Source: Apostichopus japonicus
Taxonomy: Eukaryota; Echinodermata; Holothuroidea; Aspidochirotida; Stichopodidae
Assembly: GCF_037975245.1 (NCBI RefSeq)
Contig: NC_092569.1
Span: forward strand, 27,340,668-27,404,667
Direction of reading: 5' to 3'
DNA: 64,000 nucleotides
Below, piece after piece: positions 12,665 to 24,300 of the stretch (position 1 is the first letter of the stretch; every line of letters starts with the position of its first letter). The notes under the pieces are model-generated. The model searched no databases, was not told the origin of the DNA, and was given only the letters and a program-made list of their open reading frames with translations. The translations under genes and the position numbers were made by a program.

Positions 12665-12913
12665 CAGGGGGTAGGAAGTGGGGGTGGGAACACAACCTCA
12701 GAGGGACATTTTCTCATTCCACAACTACCACTCGTTATGCTATAAACCGATACACACCGGCCATATCACTTAAATATATATGATGTGTTAGTATGTTATC
12801 AATACTATTGATTGAGATTCTTTATTGTTAACCATGTTATAAAAAGATATGGGATGCCATTTTAAAAATAGTATGTACAGACAGTGCCCCCCCCCCCGGC
12901 TCCTGGCTCCCTG
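12665..12913. mobile_element. Small TIR element (MITE), 249 bp
   Basis: The left end reads CAGGGGGTAGGAAGTGGGGG and the reverse complement of the right end CAGGGAGCCAGGAGCCGGGG. The interior (CTCATTCCACAACTACCA, TATGATGTGTTAGTATG, TTTATTGTTAACCATG) matches both edges of the longer element at 27079-28015, which carries a hAT transposase relic. This copy therefore looks like an internally deleted derivative. A clean target duplication is not visible. Confidence 0.65.
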
Positions 12914-15101
12914 ATCCTATGTATAATTTTTTCACTCTTTGCCCAGTCTGATATAGATTCAGAATATTGAATTTGTGCATGACTATCATCCAATTTCATG
13001 TTTTGATTTTTACTATATTAACTTTCTTTGAACAAACTTTTCTCTACAAGAATGACGTATTTAAAGTGTGAGAAACATGATGAGACGAAAAATCTAGCAT
13101 ATTGCATCCTGCTCTGTCCTATTTGCTTTATTCTTTCCCTTGTTTGGCTTTGTTTTGTTCCCTGTATGTTTTGCAGCTCTTTTGAAGAGGATATCGTTCT
13201 AATATATCTTTTCTAATTTGAACCACTTTTGTCCAATAAGAAACATTCATAATAAGAAACAACGAACCTTTATCACTGGAACTGCCTGGAATGCCATTTG
13301 TCTATACAAATGAAGATTTGCTTCGCGCATGGCCATCACAACAGGCTTAGGGGGCAGGGGGTGGGGGAATGGCCTTCCACCCTGTTGAGAGGGAGAAAAC
13401 CTTGACTCGACAATTGAGTAACAAAAATAAGGAAGGGTAAAAAAGTAAACAATAAAGTAGTAATGAAAGTCAATAAATAGGTGTCAAGCCCATACGGAGA
13501 GGGTTGGGGCAGTGTTGACATTTTCAAGGTCAGAGAAGTATCTTCCAGCTAGTTCATGGTTGTTATTAGCAAACAAAAATATTTTGGAACTCATCACAGA
13601 TAGGTCACAGACTTAAGAAGACCCCTCCCCAGGACACAAATTCGATAACTTACCATCCCAACTCACACCCCCCCCCTTATCCTTGCATCAAAATTATGTG
13701 TATGGGCCTGAGTTTTGTATACAGCGTTGCCGATTTCGTTTAGGATGTAACTTGAAAACACCCTCGGTTCCCGTCCTATAATGAGCTTTACGCACGGATG
13801 AAATTTCATATTGGCTAGGCAACTCTCGTAGACCCATGAAGTACAGTTACCATACTTGCCAAAACTTACCCACTGTATGTTAGGGAAATACGGCAACAAT
13901 GAAGTTTGGACTCCTAAAGTTCGTAATATTTTACCTCTGCAATTATCATTTTTTGTTGTAGCTGTTGCATTCCCTATCCCGTACCCGCCCTCCGTTGGGG
14001 AGGAAGTTAGGTTTATACTATCTCTCCCTCTGTAAAGATGACTATGAACGCAATGTAGTTGCCGAATACAACATGCATCATATACGGAGGGTAACATAGC
14101 AGCAATCACAACAAAAACATGATTAACATCTTCTACAGATGGAAGATGTTATACTGTTTCTTTTTTTTCCCGTTCTACATTTTGTTTTGCAGCAACGCAC
14201 AACGTCTCATTTATTTCCTGTAACATCTAACTATGTATGCATCTGCTCTAATTATTGATATAATGAACTCAATTGCCTTTTGAATGTCGAAATGCTTAAA
14301 TTTTATGCGGGACAAAATATACTATGAAGTATTCTGTACCAGGACATTTCGTCCGGTGGGACTATATTTGCTGTGAGGGTGGGACACGATTTTCAGCAGA
14401 TAATGTCCGACCGGACTAAATATGCTGGTACAAAGTGTCCGCGGAGACACTTTATACAGGGGACACTCTGTACTGTCACACCGGCAGCAATTTATGCCCC
14501 AGTCCGCCCCTGGTCATGACTAAATATTAACAGCTACTCACATATAGTTCCTCTTGAAAAGAAAGTTTAAACTTTGTTATCAGTTATTTCGTCAGAGTTA
14601 GCTCCATGGAGTACAACATCAATCTCCCATTTGCAATTAAAGTCTGGTGGCCTTGTGGATACCTACATGTGTTATATATAATACTAATATAGTGCTGTGG
14701 TAAATACAGCACTTATACCTATCCTGTAAATTTGAATTTTTGAGCAATTGTGTCATTAAACTTCATCTTTTCACATTACCACTACACCAACCCCCCCCCC
14801 CATCCCATTCAAACTCCTATCCCCCACCACACCTCGATACAATGACCAGTGAAAAAAAAATAATAATTGAACAATTTTAGATGTTACATAACAATGACAT
14901 GATACTATCACAATAAAGGAGTTATCTTCCAATCTTACTTCCACAGAGAACTAATATTGCAGAGAAAGCGAATCCTGGTAATGAATACTTCAGAGATTGA
15001 AAAATTGAGTCATTTACACATAGTATTATTCTTAAGACTTTTGTGAGTCTAAACACAATCCTTTTGTTGCATCTGTGGATTACTTATTACTGAATCTAGA
15101 T
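12914..15101. other. No recognised gene; inverted-repeat patch at 14335-14470
   Basis: No gene seen. At 14335-14470 there are facing copies of a TGTCCGACCGGACTA-like motif (GTCCGGTGGGACTATATT against GTCCGACCGGACTAAATAT) and repeated TGTCC motifs, which could fold as an imperfect hairpin. The region just below 15102 should hold the 3' UTR of the fibrinogen-domain gene, but I could not place a polyadenylation signal with confidence. Confidence 0.4.
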
Positions 15102-15385
15102 CTAGACAGGACGGATCTTCATCTCAGTGTATTTGATGTTGCAAGACCATTCTGTTTGAAACTTCCAGGATATACTAAAACCACGATGATTTGGATTGGA
15201 ATTATTCTCGACAGTATGATAATCACCATTGAGGTTAGAGCGGTGGCAGTTTTTATACCACCACGCACCGTGATACATCACTGCACAGTGCCCATCTTTG
15301 TAAATATCATTATCTCTGTCGTAGGTACTAAAAGCCTGGTTACGGTGAAATTCCAAACCTGCCTCATCAAGCTGGTTGTATGTAT
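15102..15385 (-). CDS. Exon 11: end of the fibrinogen domain and stop
   Basis: 284 nt after CATTCACAG, completing a split Asp codon (G+AT) with exon 10. It encodes GLEFHRNQAFSTYDRDNDIY, then CAVMYHGAWWYKNC, SNLNGDY and IKYTEMKIRPV with a stop. DRDND forms the usual calcium site and CA...WWY..C the second disulphide and ligand-pocket region. The C-terminal KYTEMKIRP is the canonical end of the domain. Confidence 0.9.
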
Positions 15386-18300
15386 CTGTGAATGACAAAA
15401 ATAACGAATCACATTATCAGTATGTACTTCTCTGGCATTCATAGATTAGCAGGATTTTTATTGATTTTTATTTTTAATGTTACGATTTCCTGACTATCGT
15501 TACAATCTTGACTTCTTCTTCGATTACTTCAACTTTAGCTACTTCCTAGTCATCGTCATTTATTTTCTACGTTCTCATTTAATATCTTGGTAGTTACTTG
15601 TAGGTATTTGACTAATCATTAAAGATTATTTTAACTTCCTTTAGATTTTTTAATAAAATTGTTCACTAATTTCAAACAGATTGAATGAATATTTCCGTCT
15701 TATAAACTTTTCAATCATTTTAAATTTTTAATCCAAACTTGTTATTGTGAAGAAAGTATTTCTATTTTCAATTTTATTTAGATTTTGCAATCTCTAACAC
15801 AAAAAGCCTTTTCGTAATTCGCCTTATCACTCCAATCATTGAAGACGGCACCCCCCCAACCCTCCCCCTCCCTCCGCACCGCTATGAAAACACTTTGAAG
15901 TCAGGGACACTAATAAATGTATTCCCATTTATTTATTATTTATTTATTCTTTTTGTAGTTTGGAGCCCTTAATGGAGGGTTGCTCAAAGAACTTTTCCGC
16001 TCTCGATTATTGTCGCTTATATGTTTCATCAAACCTTTCATTCTCATGCAAACAATGCCCCACCCCCCCACCACCAAACTCACTGATTTAAAAATTAATA
16101 AGTTGCAATAAAAAGATTTTGAAAGTCTTTGGCTTGGCGCAGAAAACTTGCTCCAGGTTGTATCTTGACCATTTTATGTGTAAATATCTGGAAAGTGACT
16201 CACAATTTCAATTAATAGCCCCTGTAATAATTTGGTTAAGGTGAGATAAACTTTCTAAATGTACAGTGTCCCCCCCCTCAATTTAACTATCTTTCTCATT
16301 ATCTCTCAGATAAAATGGAATGGTACTTGAGTAAGCAATACCGAATGCTCTTTATACTTGTATAGGTTGTGCGTATCTGACGGTGTAATTCGTTTTCACT
16401 ACAACTGGACATAGCAAATCTACCTCTCCACGACTTAACTGAAATTATACCTGATGGTTGTTATTAAAGTTCATATCATCATTTTTGGTACTGTCATTTA
16501 GTAACTCGTCTATTTACAGCATTTGTCACTATTACAAACCAGAGTATTAATTAGATATCTTAACTAATTAATTATTAAAACTTATTAACTAATAGTTCCA
16601 ATCACAGGAAATGTTATGTCCCACAATTTTGACTGTACCATAACACCTATTTGGTTTCTCATTATTAGTGAATTATTAACTAATTATGCCAATCACAGAA
16701 ATTTTGTGTCCCACATATTTAAGGTACCTTAAGAACCATTTGGCGTCTCACAACTAGTGAATTATTAACTAATAATTCTCCCTCCTCCCATTTCACGATT
16801 GATGTCTGACAGCAATTGCTATCTACTTCTGAACAAGTTTTGAATATGACAAATTTGAGGACAAACAGGAGGCAACGCTCAAAAGCCTCTTAGTTGTGTG
16901 TATCAACCTGCAGCTTTAACAGTGTAGTATGCAGCCTACTAAACTGATGGTGAGTAATTCAACGCAAGTCAAGTAAATATAGATCAAAACAGTAAATAAT
17001 CAAGAGAGACATGTACGAGACGAGTAGCACAATCGCAAGGGTGACATCTACTTTCTCTCCACCCCCCCCCCCTCTCTCCCTACTTCCTTCCCTCCCCCTT
17101 ACTCGATGGATGTCTGATAGCAATATTACCAATAACAATATACTTTTAAACAATGTTTAGGATTTAGCCAAATTTAGACAAAATTGTGCATACCAACCTG
17201 CAGCTTTATAACAGTGGAGTATGCATGCAGTCTACTAAACTGATGGTGAGCAATTCAACGCAAGTAAAGTAAATATAGATCAAAACAGTAAATACCCATG
17301 AGAGACATGTACGAGACGAGTAGCACAATCGCAAGGGTGACATCTACTTTCTCTCCACCCCCCCTCTCTCCCTACTTCCTTCCCTCCCCCTTACTCGATG
17401 GATGTCTGATAGCAATATTACCAATAACAATATACTTTTAAACAATGTTTAGGATTTAGCCAAATTTAGACTAAATTGTGCATACCAACCTGCAGCTTTA
17501 TAACAGTGGAGTATGCATGCAGTCTACTAAACTGATGGTGAGCAATTCAACGCAAGTAAAGTAAATATAGATCAAAACAGTAAATACCCATGAGAGACAT
17601 GTACGAGATGAGTAGCACAGTCGCAAGGGTGACATCTACCCCCTTCCCTCTCCCCCTCCACCTCCCTCCTCCTTACTTGATGGATGTTTGATAGCAGTAT
17701 TACCAATAATGCAATCTACTTTTGAACAATTTGGGGATTTGGCAAAATTAGAGACAAGTGACAACTCTCAAAGAGTTGCTTTAATGCTGCATTACCAACC
17801 TGCAGTTCCATTGTAATTTCCCAGCTCAGACAGCCTGTAGTTATCACTTTCATCGTTGACGCGGAATAAGTCGTATTTAGCGTAGTAGAGGTTTCCATAT
17901 TTGTTCACCATGTCAATCCTGATTTCATAGTCACCTTGATTGGTAAGGTGGGACAGTTTATCATTACCTAACCAAAACTCGTGCCAGGGGTCTCCAAAGC
18001 CTTCCTTATAGCTGGTCCAGTTACGAAAGAAGTCAACAGAACCATCAACACGACGCTGGAATACCTGTTTAATAAAAAAAAATGATGTCAAGGATGCATT
18101 TGTGACCCTTTCTGGTTCTAATTCGCACACGTATCAATGACTGCATTTTTTTCAGGAAGAAATATGAAAAGATTATTTAGATTAATGAATCATCAGTATT
18201 TGTCCAAATTATGACCTAAATCAGGAATAACTTTTATTTTAATCATATTAATCAATATATAACAGAAAACAAGCGAGTTCTTCGAGGTTTTAAAGAACTA

Positions 18301-21300
18301 TTGATTTAAAATAGCATTTTTAGAAAGTTTTTCTTAAGTACAGCGTATGCCAAAAAAAGAGTAAGGGAATTCAATCTTTTACTGAACAAAGTACTGCAGG
18401 TTAGAAGCTATGAAACATATCATTTGAGATTTTATGGATTCTAGTTTTAGTATGCTATAGTCATAAAGAGGTATTGCCATACAATCTGAGCATATCAAGG
18501 TTTTCCCATCTGAAATGGGCTTCCATTTATTGACAAACCAAAACTGAATATCAACCTGTTAGTTATATACCCACCCAGGCTCCACTGACAGCAGTGGAAT
18601 GTAACGGCCTTCCTAGATATTTGCTCAAATCATTCATTCATTCATTCATCCAGTTTTATCTATTTTCGTATACAGTGGACAGACTCCACTGATCTCAAAA
18701 TACCTAGATACCCGATAAGTGCAACATTTTTGTTCTTCTTTGTCCGGATTGAATTATTTCGTTGCTAACTATTAATAGGCCACCTATTGAGAACCCCTGC
18801 TATATAGGATGTCATACTACATATACTAACCAACCTTCAGTCATATCAAAAATATATAATATATACCTCTTAAACTATTATAAGTACATACAATATATCA
18901 TCTATACTATAGGATGTCATACTAGACTTACCGTCCATCCTCCTCCGTCAGTCATATTATACATAGGCTATACAATATATCGTCTATACTATAGGATGTA
19001 ATACTAGACTTATCGTCCTCCCTCCTCCTTCAGTCATATTATACATATGCAATATATCGTCTATACTAAAGGATGTCATACTAGACTTACCGTCCATCCT
19101 CCTCCGTCAGTCATATTATACATATACAATATATCGTCTATACTAAAGGATGTCATACTAGACATACCGTCCATTCTCCTCCGTCAGTCATACTATACAT
19201 ATACAATATATAATATATCTTATATATTGTAGGATGTCATACTAGACTCACCGTCCATCCTCCTCTGTCAGTCATATTATACATATACAATACATCGTCT
19301 ATACTATAGGATGTCATACTAGACTTACCGTCCATCCTCCTCCGTCAGTCATGTTACAGAAGACATCAAATGAATCCCCAGTCCAGTTAGTTGGTTTGAT
19401 TGTGTAGATGCCATCGGTTGTATTACTGACATTGAAGACATCCAAGCAGTCTTTCATCTAATAATAACATAACAAGTTACTTAATAGCAAGCAAGCAATC
19501 CATGAAGTGACATATCTTATCCCAATTATGGATAATATACGACCTTTGACAGCAGTACATAATCATTCAGCTTTTTCTTTATACTTGTATAGGAGTATTA
19601 AAATAGCTAACAAAAATCATACAGAACATCATGCTGAACGAGGAAGAAACATTAACGTCACATGGAAAGGTGGTTCCTCATCCTATATTCACTTTAATGG
19701 ACAGACATTTTGTTTGGTGGTAATTCAGGCAATCTGGAAGCATTGATGTCTGAATACTTTGTGTCAAATTCATTGCAAATCTCTGACGATTCTAAGCTAT
19801 TACAAACAGAATGTTCTAATTGGCTCTACTGATAGTGTTGATGTTTCCAAGATTCATGGAATGTACTTTAAATGCCAATCACAACATCAAACCATCTCCC
19901 CTACAAAGAGTGACATCGTAACCAAATAGTTTCAAGGGTATCTTAACTATTGGATGACAAAGTGGAAAAAATATCCCAATTTCAGTTTTTTTTCTTTCTA
20001 TTCATTTACAGTATTCCAAGCTGATTCTTTGCGTCTACACTGGAAGTGATAATTAACAGCCAATATACAGTATTGTACAGCAAGGCGATATCATAATTGC
20101 TCATATATCATCATCAAAATTTGAATCTTAAATCTTACTCCTCAAACACAATATTCTCTTACTTCAAAATTGTATGTAATTAAGTATGTAATTCTCACCA
20201 CGATAGAAGGATCATCACCAGTATTGCTTTGCATTGGGGTGGTCTGCACTGATTCGCTGGCTATCGTTAAAACAAAAAAACAAAAAAAAATATCTCGTTT
20301 TGCTGACTCTTTACATCAGGTACGATAATACAATCATGCTGTACTATCTAAGTGTGCTCAAATTCGAAGTACTTCAGACAGATCCTTTTAGAGACCAGTT
20401 CTGATAAATACATACATCCATGTCAAGAGTATGGCAACAGTAATATTGCTTGTCCATGCATACCAAAAGCCTACATGTATGTATGCCTCATGGCTTGTCT
20501 ACCGTGTCAGCCTATTGACAAATTCTACCAACAATTCCAAGTATTATGGTATAATACTGTAAACTAGGGATGGTTAGGGCATAACTGTTCTCTGATAGGA
20601 TAGCTTTGATTAAGCTCTCGCTTATTTTTCTATTCTTCAGCTTCAGATTTTCATGGATGGTTTGAACGTTCTCAGAAATAGAGAGACTTTATACTTGCAA
20701 AGGTCGGGAGAATCTAACTGCTCGAAACAAGGAAAAAGTTCCCATACTTACGGCATGTGTTGAAGTAATTACCGTATAATTGCCCTGAACGGGTGCAATA
20801 ACCCACGAAAGTGTCTGAAGATACAAAACTGATGTTTACTCGATCATATGGCACAATTTTTGCTGTTTCCGTTACGGCTTTGTAGATTATAATTGGGATT
20901 GAAAAAGTGGTTACAATTTGACTAAAGAGGACAGCGACTACAGTGTCTATCACTGCAACTACATGTATAACACAGTACGCGACTAAAGGGAACACAGGGA
21001 GTCACCGTACACCAACTAAACAAGAGGGCAATCTACTGTCTTTGCGTGAAGTCAGGGTGGTATGGTGATTACAGTGAACCAATGCATAGCTCTGTATCTA
21101 TATTATTATAGGTCTAACAATACAGGCTAACCATAGAGTTTTCACAGATCTCTACTCTATCAAATTATGGTGACTTTACCCATTTTAAAGTCATGTCTGT
21201 TTCAGTCCCAATAACTGAACATGTACACAGACTTAACGTTTCTCTGGCTGGCAGTGAGCATTTAATTTGTGTCAGTTCACGACTCAAGCTGCACAGTTTA

Positions 21301-24300
21301 ATAATTATTGTAACTAATCAAGGGGAAATAGTTTGTCATGTGACATATTTAAAGGAGCACAGTTTGTTAACATAAAACAGTCATTGTCTGTGCTCACTAG
21401 TCATCCAGTGTGCAGGGGTGCGTTGTAAGAGTATGGGTCGTCACAACTATGGAAAATTAGGTTACGACAGTAGAGTCGGGCAGGGGAGGGGGGGGGGTTC
21501 AGTCAGGGCAAGTGGGGCCAGCTTTTAAGTTTTAATGCAATAATCTTTCTCAGGTTTTCCAATGCTATGAATTTGCTCTCTTTACTGCACATCCTTAATG
21601 TGCAATGTCGGAAATATGTCGTTTGTCAAGGTAACAAACACATTTCAGATCCAAAAAGTGTAACACAAATCAATAAAAGACAATGTGGCAATGGCCGGTT
21701 TCAAAGAAAGGGGCTCGGGTGAACTAGTAAGCATGAATCCTTCCTTTTTCCCTTGCATACCTAACATCTACATTTACTGTACCTTCCCTGACAGTCGAGC
21801 CAGTTGTTTCACTGCTAGTAGTTTGCTTTGAGGTGGTCTCCACAGGTTTGCTTGAGGACAGATTGGTAGCTATCAGTAGGTCAAAATAAATGTGAAAGGA
21901 AATAAGATACTGATTGAGAGCTTTAAAAAGTGTTATTGGACAGTTTTGAAAGAGCAGGTATATATAATATATACCAGTTCAGACATTGAACATTTTTAAC
22001 CAATTATGCAAAGTTATAAATGGAGAAATAATTTTGCATGACACATGTGACCTCGCTTAACGAGGACGTCTTCACGCATCTTTAATTTATGTATAGTTTA
22101 AATGTACAGGGTCAGTTGAAAGGCTATATGGGTCTTTACCACTATTTAAAATTAGGTCATAACAGTGGAGTAGGGTTAGGTCATGTCGGTCAGTCAGGTC
22201 ACGTCGTCAGTCGGGTCACGTCGGTCAGTGGGTCATTGTCGGTGTGCCGGGTCACGTCGGTCAGTCGGGGCAGTGAGCAGCTAGCTTAAAGGTTGGCTTT
22301 AGGTACAGAATTAATGTTGATATGTTGTAGACTATTTAAACATGTATTTCTATCAGTCAAGGTTGTAATTCTATTGCACAGTGGTAATCACCTGAGTCTC
22401 ATTAATTTAAGTGGCTGGACTATGTAGTCTAACATGCAAAGACCATTGTTAAGTCAGCTGGTGTTGCGATGCAATACAAAAAACGTGATAAAACACATGT
22501 ACAATGAATTGTGGCCTCAAATAGTAACTTACAATGAGTTAGAGTTTGTCATGGCAAAATGGTGTTCAATAAAGACAACCAAGGATGCCATGCTGTTATT
22601 ATGAACACATTTCAGATCAAAAAAATGTAACAAAAATCAATAAAAGACAATGTGGCAATGTTCTCAAAGAAAGAGGCTCAGGTGAACTAGTAAGCATGAA
22701 TCCTTCCTTCTTCCCTTACATACCTAACATCTACATTTACTGTACCTTCCCTGACAGTCGAGCCAGTTGTTTCACTGCTAGTAGTTTGCTTTGGGGTGGT
22801 CTCCACAGGTTTGCTTGAGGACAGATTGGTAGCTATCAGTAGGTCAAAATAAATGTGAAAGGAAATAAAATACTGATTGAGAGCTTTAAAAAAAGTGTTA
22901 TTGGTAAGGTTTGAAAGAGCAGGTAGATATGTATATATACCAGTACAGACACTGAGCAGTTTTAACCAATTACGCAAAGTTATAAATTGGAGAAATAATT
23001 TTGCATGACACATGTGATCTCGCTTAACGAGGAAGTCTTCACGCATCGTTATAATGGTTCAAATGTGCAGGGGTCAGTTGAAAGACTATATGGGTCTTTA
23101 TCACTATTGAAAATTAGATCATAACAGTGGAGTGGAGTTCGGTCATGTCGGTCAGTCAGGTCACGTCGTCAGTCGGGTCACGTCGGTCAGTGGGTCATTG
23201 TCGGTCAGTCGGGTCACGTCGGTCAGTTGGGGCAGTGAGCAGCTAGCTTAAAGGATGGCTTTAGGTACAATATAAATGTTGATATGTTGTAGACTATTTA
23301 AACATACATGTATATATTTCTATCAGTCAAGGTTGTAATTCTATTGCACAGTGGTAATCATCTGAGTCTCATTAATTTAAGTGGCTGGACTATGTAGTCT
23401 AACATGCAGAGACCATTGTTAAGTCAGCTCATGTTGAAATGCATTACAAAAACGTGATTAAACACATGTACAATGAATTGTGGCCTGTTATAATAAGTAG
23501 TGTAACTTACAATGAGTTAGAGTTTGTCATGGCAAAAATGGTGCTTAATAAAGACAACCAAGGATGCCATGCTGTTTTTATGAACACATTTCAGATCAAA
23601 AAAGCGTAACAAAAATCAATAAAAGACAATGTGGCAATGTTCTCAAAGAAAGAGGCTCAGGTGAACTAGTAAGCATGAATCCTTCCTTCTTCCCTTACAT
23701 ACCTAACATCTACATTTACTGTACCTTCCCTGACAGTCGAGCCAGTTGTTTCACTGCTAGTAGTTTGCTTTGGGGTGGTCTCCACAGGTTTGCTTGAGGA
23801 CAGATTGGTAGCTATCAGTAGGTCAAAATAAATGTGAAAGGAAATAAAATACTGATTGAGAGCTTTAAAAGTTGTTATTTGAAAGGTTTGAAAGAGTAGG
23901 TATATATTTATATACTAGTACAGACATTGAACAGTTTTAACCAATCATGCAAAGTTATAAATGGAGAAATAATTTTGCCTGACACATGTGACCTACCTTC
24001 ACGAGGACGTCTTCAGTCATCGTTAATATATGTAGTTCAAATGTGCGAGGTCAGTTGAAAGACTATATGGGTCTTTACCACTATTGAAAATTAGGTCATA
24101 ACAGTGGAGTAGAGTAAGGTCATGTCGGTCAGTCGGGTCACGTCGTCAGTTGGGTCACGTCGGTCAGTGGGGTCATTGTCGGTCAGTCGGGTCACGTCGG
24201 TCAGTGGGAGCAGTGAGCAGCTAGCTTAAAGGTTGGCTTTAGGTACAGAATAAATGTTGATATGTTGTAGACTATTTAAACATACATGTATCTATTTCTA

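Noticed and set aside
15075-15395. Plus-strand ORF of 106 aa
   Set aside because: Shadow of the last fibrinogen-domain exon on the opposite strand.
22687-23046. A 119-aa minus-strand ORF as a protein on its own
   Set aside because: Only its 87-nt core is flanked by conserved splice sites; the rest is repeated intron.
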